The position numbers were made by a program, and so were the translations under genes. Of a DNA stretch of 64,000 nucleotides, positions 47,720 to 57,995 are shown one piece after another; the first letter of the stretch is position 1, and each line of letters opens with the position of its first letter. The notes under the pieces were generated by a model that was not told where the DNA came from, did no database searches, and saw nothing but the letters and a program-made list of their open reading frames with translations. Source of the DNA: Ryuthela nishihirai (lineage: Eukaryota; Arthropoda; Arachnida; Araneae; Heptathelidae); NCBI GenBank assembly GCA_038380435.1, contig JAWZYU010000028.1, positions 21,994,201-22,058,200 on the forward strand, read 5' to 3'.

Positions 47720-48300
47720 ATGATGCTTAGGAGTCACGATAAAACTAGGGGTGGAACAGAACAGGACGGGAACGATGAAATAAATACACACAATGAGGCT
47801 GGGGAAAGTGGGGAAACTATTGAAATTGATAATATTGGTAGCGATGTTGGGGTAGAACAGGGTGCTAGTGGTTGTGGTTCGAATCCGGTCGAAATGAGTG
47901 ATCTGGATCGGAAGTCAATCTCAGAGTTGGAATATGAGATAATGGAATTGGAAAGGAGCAAAGAAAAAAATAGCAAGGAGGAAAGAAGAAAGAGATAGGG
48001 ATTATAAAAGAGAGACAGAAAAAAGAGATAAGGAGTATAAAAGAGAGACAGAAGAAAGAGATAGGGAATTTAAGAGAAGTACGGACAAAATGCATAGGGA
48101 TTATAAGAAAAGGATGGAAGAAATAGACAGGAAATATAAGAGAAGGAAAGAGGAAAGGGAAGCTAGGGAATTAGCTTGGCAAGAGGAAGAATACATGAGT
48201 AGTGTCGAAGGTAAGACAAAAGTTTCTCACTTTACAGACTTCAAACTCGGCAAAAGGATAACTTTTGGCACATTGGCACATTAACAGGTGATAGCTTTGT
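47720..48300 (+). pseudogene. gag-like charged coiled-coil protein, frameshifted
   Basis: Frame 47720-47998 begins MMLRSHDKTRGGTEQDGNDE and leads to MSDLDRKSISELEYEIMELE, a heptad-like acidic helix. After a frame change, 47985-48284 has a tandem of about 12 residues (DYKRETEKRDKEYKRETEE, DREFKR) and then EGKTKVSHFTDFKLGKRITF. Long charged helices at this place are common in gag proteins of Ty3-type elements. No capsid, CCHC knuckle or protease motif is visible, so gag is an inference from position. Confidence 0.45.
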
Positions 48301-50140
48301 TAAAATTGCCAGTAAAGATAATTTACGGCAGAAATTAATTTATTTGTCAGGATAATTCGATAAGATTAAATAAGTTTCAAAGGTTTAATGCAGATAATGC
48401 AGGAGGTAGCAATAACTCTAATAGTCAAAGTAAGTCTAATGAGATTAATAAGAACAATAATAAAAGTAAAGTATTGGTGAAAAGTGATAATTCTTGTTTT
48501 AATGAGAGTAATAAGATGCCTGAGAAGGAAAAATGTTATAATAACTCTAAAGGTACTATGAGAGAAGTATTAGATAATACTGTAGATATTAAGAGACATG
48601 GTGTCAGTAACTTAGAAAGTAAGGAATGCGGCGATCTACAAGTCAGCAGAAAAGTTAATGATGAGGCTATGTCAAAGGTTGACAGACACCTTAAGTTTCT
48701 TAAGTTCGATGATGGTGAGAAGCCAGTAGGTAAAAAGATTTCTGGTGAAATCAGGGTTGGGCCTAATGCAGGTGGCAGAACCATTAAAAAGCCGGAGGTT
48801 GATTGGAAAGATCGGAGCATTTTTCCAGTAAAGAGTCTCCACGTTGACATCAATGTCCTTGATAATAAGGTAAATGGTACAAACAAGGTGTTCGATAATA
48901 AGATAGAGAATGTAATTAAATTTAAGATAGAGGATGAAGTGCCTAAATTTACTGAAAGAAATATTTCTCTAAATAATAAATGTGAAAAGTTTGATAAGGT
49001 ATCTGACAAAGAGATAGGTGATAGAAAAAATATTATCAGAGAGAAAGATTTAGAACTTAGTGATTTCGCTGAGAGCGAAGTAGATAATAATGTAAAGAGT
49101 CAGAAAATTAAATGTCAGAAGGATAAGTTAGATTTAAGTGAGGATCTGTAGTAGAGATGTGGCTACGTTTGGTAAAGTAAATATTTCTCTAGATAACAAG
49201 GGTGAAATATTTGGTAAGATATCTGATGAAGAGATAGGTGATAGAAAAAATGTTATTGTTGGAGAAAGAAATTTAGGACTTAGTGAGTTCGTTAAGAGCA
49301 AAATAAATAATGTGAAGAATGAGAAAATTAAATGTCTAAAGGACAAGTTAGATTTAAACAAGGAGTTACGTAGTAGAGATGTGGCTACATTTGGTAAAAT
49401 AAATGTTTCTCTAAATAATAAGTGTGAGATATTTGATAAGGTATCTGACGAAGAGATAGGTGATAGAAAAAATATTATTATCAGAAAGTTCTAGAACTTA
49501 GTAATTTCCCTGAGAGCGAAATAGATATTAATGTAAAGAGTCAGAAAATAAAATGTCAGAAGGATAAGATTAAGAGAGATGTAGGTAAGGATTTATGTAA
49601 TAGGGCTGTAACTAAATTTAGTGAAGAAAATGTTTCTCTGAATGATAATGGTGAAGTATTAGATAAGATATCTGATAAGGAGAAAGATGATGATGTTATC
49701 AAAGAAAGAGAGGTACAGCCTAGTGATTTAATTCAGAGCAAAGCGTGTAGTAAGGTAGAAAGTGGCAAAATTAAATGTGAGAAGGTAAATTTAAGCAAGG
49801 ATTTATGCAATAGGGTTGTAGAAAAATTTAGCAGGGGAAGTATTTCTATGAAGGATAAATGTAAAATATTGAGTAAGATAACTGATGAGGAGAAGGATGG
49901 TAATAATGATATTAATCTCAGAGAAAGAAATATAGAGCCTAGTGGCTTGATTGAGGGCAAAGTGTGTAATGGTATAGATGGCGAGAAAATTAAATGTCAG
50001 AAGGATGAGATTAATATGTATTTTGATAAGGATTTACCCGGTAGAGCGATTGATTGTGGTACCATAATCAGCAAAGATAATGAAATGGATTGCAAAGAGA
50101 ATACAATGGATGTCTGTTTTGAAAGGATGGAAGGAATTTG
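48300..50140 (+). pseudogene. open region with five degenerate tandem protein repeats of about 74 residues
   Basis: Follows the coiled-coil frame. A Ser/Asn-rich linker (NNSNSQSKSNEINKNNNKSK, 48400-48470) leads to frame 48474-49151. From about 48925, a repeat of 70-76 codons occurs five times: 48925-49145, 49146-49367, 49368-49592, 49593-49802 and 49803-50040. Each unit has the pattern VxxFxxxxxSLxxKxE, then DKxSDEEIGDRKNII, then a Leu/Ser acidic stretch, then KIKCQKDKLDL. Small indels break the frame between units 1 and 2 and within unit 3. Composition is Lys/Asp/Glu/Asn-rich, probably intrinsically disordered. I recognise no named domain. It lies where a Ty3-type gag/pol would be expected, but no RT, protease or integrase follows before a SINE-A. 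Confidence 0.6.
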
Positions 50141-50193
50141 ATGCATGAGGCCAAATAAGAAACATAGAGCTCGATAAAATGTAATAAGAAAAG

Positions 50194-50578
50194 GGTTGGA
50201 TTGTTTTACCTCTGAGCAGCACTTTTTTTGCACACCATGGGCTAAATGGCCAGGTCACATGGACCTCGAAGGCTCAGAGAAGGTTGGGGGAGGGGACCCA
50301 CTGGAACAGCTGTTGGGAGACAGATGGTAGCCTCCCGTCAAGGCCATCCAGCGTGTTCTTTATCGTGCACAGGGTATGGCTCTCCCGCACACGGGGCCAC
50401 GGCTTAACGTCCCATCTGACGGACGGCGGCCTTTTCAAGCCCATCGGTGTCCCCTACTGACCGTGGGCAGGGCGGGGAATTTTGCAGAGATAAATCTCAA
50501 CGCTGACCCAGCTAGGACTCGAACCTGGGAACTACAGATTACGAGCCTGGCGCACTACCGACTGAGCCACCCCCGCCC
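50194..50578 (-). mobile_element. SINE-A, well preserved
   Basis: GGTTGGATTGTTTTACCTCT to ACCGACTGAGCCACCCCCGC, with most CpGs kept. It terminates the recognisable part of the LTR element; no clear target duplication was seen. Confidence 0.92.
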
Positions 50579-50639
50579 ATTTTGCCTCAGGTAAATACCA
50601 ACTGTTGCAGATGATTTATAATATTTAGTTAATACATAT

Positions 50640-52640
50640 TCTGTATTATTGTGTTAAGCAAAAAATGGAATGATTTGTCTTTAGTGATATGCTCTGTTTA
50701 AAATGGTTGCCTTTGATGAGGTTATCTTCTTTTTTAAACAATGTGAATGCTGGTGCATTAAGATAATTCTTGTTTTTTTTTTTATGCTTGTTTTCACTAA
50801 TAGGATTATTTGGTTCCTGGGGCTTTTTTTATACTGCAGATTGGTGGGGAATTGTTTACAATTTTGTTTTTTTATGCTTCTTCTCTCTGATAAGATTGCT
50901 CTATTCTGGGGGGGGGGGGGGGGGAAATAGCAATTCATTGTTTAGTAGTATGTTCTGGTGAAAATGCTTGTCTCTAATAATTTTGTTCTAAGGTTTTCTT
51001 AAACTGCGGGACAGCAATTCATTATTTAACAGTATGCATTTGTTAGACTAGAAGTCTGTGATAAATAAAATAAATAAAAATAAATACCCCCTCAAGCAGC
51101 TGCTTGCCACAGAGGTCTGACAGGAGCCTGTCAGTTTATATGCCATAATAGGAGATCTGAGAGGATGGCAGGACCTCAGCAGAAAAACGACACACACATC
51201 CATGCCTAATCTGGGGCTCGAACCCAGGTCCCTTAGATCACTAGCCAAGCGTGCTAACCATTCGGCCACGAGACGGCTAAGTCTGTGATAAGATTGTTAA
51301 TTTTTTTTTAGTTTTTTAAAATCACAAAATGAACGTTTGTTTGTTAGCAATAATAGGTTGTTGAAATACCTAGCCTCAGATGCTACTGATTGACATTCAT
51401 CATATAGCAATATGAAGTTATGAAAATGCCTTGGATACTATTACTTCAGCCGATTTTATTTTCAGAAACAAAATTTTATGCTTAGGAATAAGTGTTTATC
51501 ATTACATTCTCTACTTAGCATATCCTCATTGTACAGCCTCTTCACTGCTAGTAATACAGTTTAGATTATTAGCAGAACTTTCCAAGAAGTTCAATATTCT
51601 TTCTAATGTGATAATGAAACATGTTTTTCATTAGTTTAAATTGCATATTCAGTGGGGTTTTTTCCCGTTACTGAAGCAATTTTAAGGATCTCTTTGTATA
51701 ATTCTTCAGGAAAAGATTAATTTTCTTATTGCCATTGGTACCACTAGGAGTTCAGAAGTTTCAGAGTTCCATCAAGATACAATGAATTATGTATGGAGTT
51801 AAAAAATATATATGGTGCCTGAGACAATAAACTGCACATCTGTCCTAAAAGTTTTTCAACACTGCAGATTGAAGGCAAACTGTCTGCAATTTAGGTTTTT
51901 TAGGCCTGTTGCCCAGTATTACTTGGTTCTGAGGGGGATTAAAATTGCAGGATGGCAGTTTGTTGTTTAGCACTATGCTCAGGTTAAAATGGTTGTCTTC
52001 AAAGAGATTATTTTGTTCTGAGGTTTTTAATTGCAGAATGACAGTTGATTGTTTAGTGGTATGTGTTGTTAAAACAGCCACCTCCAATAAGATTATTGAT
52101 TTTTGAGATTGTTTTAAATTACAGAATGAATATTCATTATATACTGTTGAAATAAGTTTCCTTGGATGGTAATGATTTTCATCAGATAGCAATATGCACA
52201 GTTAGGAATAACTGCCTTAGTATCATTATTTCTGCTGGTTTTCTTTTATTCATGAAACGAAACTTTATGTTTATGAATAAGTATTTATCACTATATTCTT
52301 TATTCAGCATATTCTCATTGTATGATCTCTTTACTGCTAGTAATATTATTTATGTTGTTATTGACAGAACTTTCTAAATATTTAAATATTCTTTCTAATG
52401 TAATGTTGAATGCATTTCTTCATTAGTTTAAATAATATATTTCGTGTTTTATTTTTCTTTGTTATGTAACTAATTTTAAGAGTCCTTTTGTATAATTCAA
52501 GAAAAAACAATTTTTCCATTGCCATCAGTTGCAGCTAGGAGTCTAGAAGTCGAGAGTTCTGTCAAAACACAAAGTATTATTGCATTGGGTTAGGGAAAAA
52601 AATGCCACTTGAGCTGTCATAAACTGCATGTCTGTGGCAT
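50640..52640. repeat. satellite-like array with higher-order 0.79-kb duplication
   Basis: Degenerate units of roughly 80-100 bp contain TTGTTTAGTAGTATGTTCTG, GTTAAAATGGTTGTCTTC, ATTATTTTGTTCTGAGG and TAAACTGCAG. They recur at about 50650, 50930, 51000, 51950 and 52035. A larger direct duplication relates 51290-51830 to 52090-52620 (CATATAGCAATATGAAGTTA versus 52183). Similar sequence at 46285-46330 lies on the other side of the LTR element, suggesting that element inserted into the array. Confidence 0.65.
51061..51276 (-). mobile_element. SINE-B, full copy
   Basis: AAATACCCCCTCAAGCAGCT to GCTAACCATTCGGCCACGAG, with intact-looking A and B box sequences. It is inserted in the satellite-like array. 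Confidence 0.93.
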
Positions 52641-53384
52641 TTTGTAACTGAAAATACTGAATTATTAAAATATTAATACATACTTCTGTATGTCAGAATA
52701 CTTTTAAAATTTCTGTTCTCAGATAAATTGCAACATTTTTGAGTTGTAAAGCATTTGAAAGTATTTTATAAAAAGATGGTTTTCAGTTATTTAAGTAAGA
52801 AAAAAGCTGCTTCCCCCAGGGTGATATCAAATTAAGAGACAGATTCACATATTCTTTTTAATACCATTGCATGGGTGGAAGATCAAGCATTTGATTCATT
52901 AGTATCTTTTTTTTCATTAGAAACTTTCTCTATATTAATTTTTCACACCAAAATAAAATTTGCAATTCACTTTAAAACTTTATTTATATTGGCATAACTA
53001 AAATAACATAATTGAAACAAACTGAAACCAGTGATACTGGCTTCAGACTTCAGTAGAAAGCCATTTTCTCAAATCATTGCTTTACTCCTATTCTATGGAT
53101 GATGCAATTGCATTTACCTGATAAATATGCTAGTTACTTGTTTTATTTAGCTGTCATTCTATGCACATGTATGCCTTGTCTCTGTCACACTCATAAAGGG
53201 TTCAAAAATAAAGAATGTCATAGTCAAAACAAATATAAGAAGCAAATTAGTTCTAAATGGTTTTTAATGTATAGATTAAAATGAGAACATTTTGTGGTTA
53301 GAAACCTGCAAAAACTCCCAAACCTGATGGGAGGGGGGGGGGGTATAGCCAATACCACCTAGAGCTGAAAGCCAACCACCTTCG
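52641..53384. other. AT-rich intronic DNA ending in a poly-G tract
   Basis: No gene recognised. An 11-G tract at 53333-53343 ends the AT-rich part. Confidence 0.55.
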
Positions 53385-53830
53385 GAATACGTCACAACAA
53401 TGGCCGTCTTAGTAGGCCGCATGACAAAGCAGCGCAAGTGTCCTGTGAGCCTTTTGTCTCACTTGTCCTCGCTGGCTGCAATGCAGTGCTGTGGCGGCAT
53501 TTTTGAATTCTTTTATTTTTGTAGTAGATATATATTACATGTTTCTGAGGTGAATACGTGAATTGTTATTAGAGTGTAAGACCTCAGGTGTGATTGTAGA
53601 TAGTTTGTGTATATAATTTTTGTGTGAACCACTTTGTAACAGTTCATTGTTAGGCCTAACCACCATGACTCAACTCGGATGTACTTTGTGCTTGGTTGCA
53701 ACAGCAACTATCACTCCGGCTATGGAAAATGTTCTTTTGTGCAAAGTGATGTTTGTGAAAATCATTTTGATCAGAATTGCATCTTCACTTTCAAGAACTC
53801 CCAAGGTAAATGAAATTTTGAAAAATTTAA
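53385..53830 (+). pseudogene. possible first exon of a THAP-domain (P-element-like) gene
   Basis: A GC-richer segment starts with AATACGTCACAACAATGGCC. An ATG at 53671 opens MYFVLGCNSNYHSGYGKCSF, then VCENHFDQNCIFTFKNSQ, before AAG|GTAAAT, a good splice donor near 53810. GCNSNY and VC..HFD...F are the two parts of a THAP zinc finger (C2CH). However, the first Cys is lacking and the spacing is about 20 residues too short. The competing frame from CCACCATGA (53664) has a better start context but no family resemblance. P-element-derived or cellular THAP remnants are both possible. Confidence 0.3.
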
Positions 53831-53849
53831 TAGGTAAATGATTTGATTT

Positions 53850-54740
53850 TACAGTTGAAACCTCAGTGATATCTGAATGATAAAATTATTTAATTTATAT
53901 TGACATTCGCTGATATTTTGGTGGTAAAATGGTTTGGTTTATAGCTGATATTTCACTGATATTTTAGTGCTAAAATGATTTCATTTACAGTTGATATTCA
54001 CTGATTATTTTAGTGGTAAAATGATTTGGTTTATAGTTGCCCTTTTGTGATATTCAAGTGGTAAAGAGATTAAGTTTAAAATCGACATTCACCGAGATTT
54101 TATTGCTAAATTGATTTGGTCAGCAAAGTTTACATGGTCCTCAGGCAAGAGATGGCACTGCTAAAAGAAGAGTATGACATCGAAGTGTAAAGTATCACAT
54201 AGAAATGTAATGCAAAGTACCGTTACCATGGTAACGGTGCTTTGCGTTACTCAGGTTATCATTACCATGGTAACGAAAAAAACAATCTTTTTTCTAGAAA
54301 CCCTAGTTTGGGTTAGGGTCTGGGGGGTTGTGGGAATCATCAAAAAGGACCGTTTTGTTACGTTGTGTCAAAAAGAAATGGTGGTCGAGGACCATGATCT
54401 GTAGTACTACTGCCAATGATTAGGTTTATAGTTCACAATATCACTGATGTGTAAGTGATAAAATGATTTGGTTTTGCAGTTCATATTTCGCTGATATCTT
54501 AATGATAAAATTATTTGGTTTAGAGTTCACATTTCTCTCATATTTAATTGGTAAAATGATTTGGTTTATAGTTAACATTTCGCTAATATTTAATTGGTAA
54601 AAATGATTTGGTTGTATAATTCATATTTCGCTTATAAATGATAAAATGACTTAAATTTGACATTCGCCGACATTTTAGTACTATATTGACTTAGATTACA
54701 GTTATATGTATATTCAGTGGTAAAGTAATTAGACTTTATA
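53850..54740. repeat. minisatellite of about 46-50 bp, interrupted at 54122-54415
   Basis: Units of the form GATATTTTAGTGGTAAAATG followed by ATTTGGTTTATAGTT recur at least 12 times in two blocks (53850-54121 and 54416-54740). The interruption is a GC-richer piece with inverted ends ACATGGTCCTCAGG and, on the other strand, ATCATGGTCCTCGA. It is probably a small foldback MITE. Confidence 0.85.
54212..54274. promoter_or_regulatory. two palindromic RFX X-box-like sites
   Basis: GTTACCATGGTAAC at 54222-54235 is a perfect palindrome matching the RFX X-box consensus GTNRCC-N(0-3)-RGYAAC. It sits inside a longer near-palindrome, GCAAAGTACCGTTACCATGG and complement (54212-54245). A second site, ATTACCATGGTAAC, is at 54261-54274. 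They lie inside the putative MITE that interrupts the minisatellite in PPP1CB intron 1. Confidence 0.55.
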
Positions 54741-56466
54741 GTCATTGCATTGCCTGCCATATAACTATGAACTGATATGTCATTGCATTATGAATGTAAA
54801 ATTATTTCATTCAACCTGGCATTTCCTTAATACCTAGAGTGAGAATGGATATGCCATTGTGATTGAAATATTATGAATAGTTAGTTTCTTAGCTTAATTT
54901 GATAAGTGTTACTAAAAACTTAAATTTATATGAGGGATAAGCAGTCTAATTATGACAAGGCAAAGATGTCAATTATATAGTCCCCATTATTTATCTGAAT
55001 CATCATTTTTAGGTACATTCTATGATTGTTAATTGACATATTACATTTATCCAAATCACTACTCTGCAGCTTTTGTGTTATGTTTTCTGGATATAACAAT
55101 TAGTTTGTTCATATGATTTAACTGAATCAATAATCTTGTACTCTCTATAATATATAATGAACCATTTCTAGAAAAGCACGTATTTTCTTCATTTAGTTCA
55201 AAGTATATGATAAAAATGTATCACTGAATTTGCTCATTTTGTGTTCTATTTACTAACTTTTATTTCTATCACTCATAGAAAAGTTAATGTTTATTTTAAA
55301 GTTATTTGAAAATATATATATATCTTAAATTAATCATTACCCTTGTTAATTTTCTATTTCCTTTATATATTTTCTTTCAACTATTGGAGTTTCAAACATT
55401 TCTTCATTTAAATTAGTATATGATTTCATTAAATCACTCAGGCTAATTTTTATGCGAATATTTCCTCACTTTAAAAGCTTTATGCATTTCTACATCAGGT
55501 TTATTATATATATATATCAATTAATTGAATCACTCCCAATTTTCTGTACCATTTAATATTTTTCCACTTCTCTTTGGGAGATATATTTCTTCAGTAGGCT
55601 TACTATCTATAAATTAATTTATTTACTCCTAATTTTGCAAAATTCTTAATATTTTTTTCCCTCACTCTAGATTTATGCATTTTTTCAATTGGCTAGTATA
55701 TATCATTTTTTGATTTACTTCTAAACATTTTGCAATCTTTAATATTCACCTCCTCACCTTTATGAATTTCTTCAATGAGATTTAGCATATATATTATAAA
55801 TGAATCACTAATTTTGCTAGCTTTATGCATTTCTTTTCCAGGTATAGTTGCTAATCGCACTGATTATTTTTTATGTAAATGTTTATGAAAAATTACTTAA
55901 ACTTTTAATAGCTGATAATTTTCACACTATTGTAATTTTGTTTTGTTTGAAATCGTGAAAGATACATTGTTTTTACCCGAGATTTTATTTGTTTTCAGTG
56001 AAAAAATGTTATTACAAGAGGAATTTTGAATAACTACTGTTCACATTAGAAAATTCCAAAAGTTCCTTATTGTTTTTTTGAAATTGTTATCAAAAAGGAT
56101 ACAGCAATTGAATTTGAACTACGTTTGTTTTATTTCAGTGCAAAATTTGGCAGATAATTTTCTGTTTTTTACATTTTTGTCAAGGAATTATTTTTATTTA
56201 AAGATTGATATATTGCATCTATGTTAAAAATTTGTTAATTTGAAACCATCGGCAATAATTTCCCTTTCAACTTCATTCAAATGAAGTGATGTGCGGAAAT
56301 AACCAGCAGCGAACAAACTCAGCGATAGCCTAGTGTGTGTGACGTCAAAAACAGGTTGGTGGGCTTGTCATTCTAGGAGGTATTACCATAGCCATAGCTA
56401 GAAAAATACTGTCTCCTATCCATAACTGACATTTTACAAATTTAGGTATTTTGAAAAATTATTACC
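54741..56466. other. very AT-rich intronic DNA with a full CRE site
   Basis: No gene. Contains TATATA runs (55311-55324, 55507-55520) and TGACGTCA, the palindromic CRE, at 56340-56347. The CRE stands in a short GC-richer patch about 0.9 kb inside intron 1. Confidence 0.5.
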
Positions 56467-56474
56467 CATTAATT

Positions 56475-56659
56475 CAGTGTTTTTCAAACTTTTTGACCAT
56501 GAACCACAATAAGATGTGCATTTTACATCGCAGCCCAATCTGCAAGTTCCACTCAGATATTTTCTATTCTATTTCATTTTAAAAAAATGCTGGTTGCGAC
56601 CCACTAAATTGATTTCACTACCCACTATTGGGTCGCGACCTGCAGTTTGAAAAATGTTG
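56475..56659. mobile_element. hAT MITE with 8-bp target duplication
   Basis: A 185-bp element with inverted ends CAGTGTTTTTCAAACT and AGTTTGAAAAATGTTG. It is flanked by CATTAATT at 56467-56474 and 56660-56667. Internal GGTTGCGACCCACTAAATTG and ATTGGGTCGCGACC recall widespread hAT MITEs. The 8-bp duplication is diagnostic of hAT. Confidence 0.93.
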
Positions 56660-57175
56660 CATTAATTAATGCTTTTCAAATAACACGATATTTGCAAATT
56701 AGATAATACAATTACGAAAAGTGCAATAATTTTACAAAGTACTGCACACTTTGCAAAAATTATCTACTTCATTTCGTCATTAGAAACCAGAAATCAAACC
56801 GTGTATTAATATCCTAGTTGTATACAAAGAAATATTATTATATCAATAAAATCGTTTGCATCTCGCTTATCCAGAGAATGCATTGAATGGTAGTTTAAAA
56901 TTTATGCACTACCTGCCATATAACTATGAACGATAAGATTGAAGAGGCCTAATATTATTATGTGGTTTGAGAAAGAAAGAATAGCTAGTTAATATTCACA
57001 AATTTTCCAAATAAATGTAGAATTACTGACAATTCAGGGGTTGAATACATTGCTGTAATCACGGTCGTTCTGAAACAACAGATTTGGCAACGACTTTAAA
57101 TCTTAATACCAAATCTGTTATTTTTTTCACTTAAAGCACCCTGTAAAAATAAATATGTTGATTTCAATATATTAC

Positions 57176-57227
57176 CTTCTAAAAGTCTTGAAATAATGCT
57201 GTCGACGTTTAACTCGCTTTCCGCCAT
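57176..57227 (-). CDS. PPP1CB: PP1-beta catalytic subunit, coding exon 1 (start codon)
   Basis: This exon holds the N-terminus of a serine/threonine phosphatase PP1 catalytic subunit. Read on the minus strand, ATG at 57227-57225 opens 17 codons, MAESELNVDSIISRLLE, then one extra base (phase 1) and a GTAATAT donor at 57175. The first base of the next codon (G) joins TA from exon 2 to give Val, restoring the family sequence [11 protein letters not shown]. The '[17 protein letters not shown]' N-terminus is typical of the beta isoform rather than alpha or gamma. The start is favoured because it matches the family N-terminus exactly and sits in a GAAAATGG context. The short N-terminal helix precedes the metallophosphatase core, which begins in exons 2 and 3. 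Untranslated exon sequence upstream is likely but its limit is not visible. Confidence 0.93.
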
Positions 57228-57420
57228 TTTCTATGTGGTGACGACAGGTTTGTAACTATTCACGCATTGCCATCACCAAATAAACCATAAACGTACAATA
57301 CGTCATTCGTAACATTGCGTAATTTAGAATACGAAAACAGCGCAGTTCTAGGCACTATAGTGCAGTGTTAATAAATGTATAAATACACCATTAAAAAATA
57401 AATACATATTACCACAGTGT
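57228..57420 (-). promoter_or_regulatory. PPP1CB: 5' UTR and likely core promoter of PPP1CB
   Basis: The sequence immediately upstream of the PPP1CB start codon is richer in CpG than the surrounding introns and free of obvious transposon. On the minus strand a TGACGTA element, a near-CRE/ATF site, lies at 57299-57305, about 72 bp before the ATG. AAAATGGCGG at 57221-57230 spans the start codon and matches the YY1/Pleiohomeotic core AANATGGCG, common at housekeeping initiation regions. No TATA box is obvious near the ATG. The transcription start is not determined; the boundary here is approximate. Confidence 0.5.
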
Positions 57421-57620
57421 TACATATCTATTCCCCCATTAGTAGTTTATTAACAAAGTTTTTTTTTGGCCATATTCATTTTTGAAGCAGTGAGATCTAC
57501 TTTCCAGCCTATTTTTAGTCAGTTCTTCACAGATATCATATTGGGTTATTTTACCTCTAAACAAAGCTCGATTAAGAAAATTCAGTGGCCCGGGGGTGGT
57601 AAAGGTGGTTTTGGTGATTA

Positions 57621-57635
57621 CCCCCCCCCCCCCCC
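57621..57635. repeat. poly-C tract upstream of PPP1CB
   Basis: Fifteen consecutive C about 400 bp before the start codon. Confidence 0.9.
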
Positions 57636-57809
57636 ATGTTATCAGAAAAGAAACATAATAAATTAGTAAATAAATAAAATCACCCACCATATACCACACT
57701 TTAAAAGTGTGATATTGTTGAAAACAGTTTAAAAATATGTCAATTTCATTTCAAATAATGCTAGCTATTAGTAGCAAAAGCTGCCACCCCTTAATCTGAC
57801 ACTGCCCTG

Positions 57810-57995
57810 AACCTCACATTTTTTGCAGAAAATGGGCTGAATTACCAAGGCACAAAAAAAACGCAAGGGATCAGAGAAAGTTGGGCGTGTTCTTTAAATG
57901 GTTCTCCTGCACACGAGTCACAGCTTTGAGACCATTCCGTAGGATGAAAGTTTTTCTAAGCCCATCTGTGTTTCATTTTCCAGTGCCTCAAAAGA
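57810..57995 (-). mobile_element. SINE-A, strongly decayed body fragment
   Basis: AAATGGGCTGAATTACCAAG, GATCAGAGAAAGTTGGGCGT and TGGTTCTCCTGCACACGAG match the SINE-A body; the tRNA head is lost. It lies 0.6 kb upstream of the PPP1CB start. Confidence 0.7.

Larger units (their letters stand above)
34569..57175 (-). other. PPP1CB: PPP1CB intron 1 (22.6 kb)
   Basis: A GT...AG intron defined by the exon 1 donor (57175-57174, GTAATAT) and the exon 2 acceptor (34570-34569). It separates the first and second bases of a Val codon. It holds most of the larger insertions in the window: a Penelope-like inverted pair, a LINE derivative, two Tc1 copies, an LTR element, SINEs and satellite arrays. It also holds the RFX-like palindromes and a full CRE. 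Confidence 0.9.

Noticed and set aside
48536..49009. 157-codon minus-strand frame
   Set aside because: It is the hydrophobic antisense shadow of the charged tandem-repeat protein.
50703..50961. Hydrophobic Phe/Leu-rich frames that look like membrane proteins
   Set aside because: They are translations of T-rich satellite units ending in a poly-G tract; frames on both strands are open because of composition.
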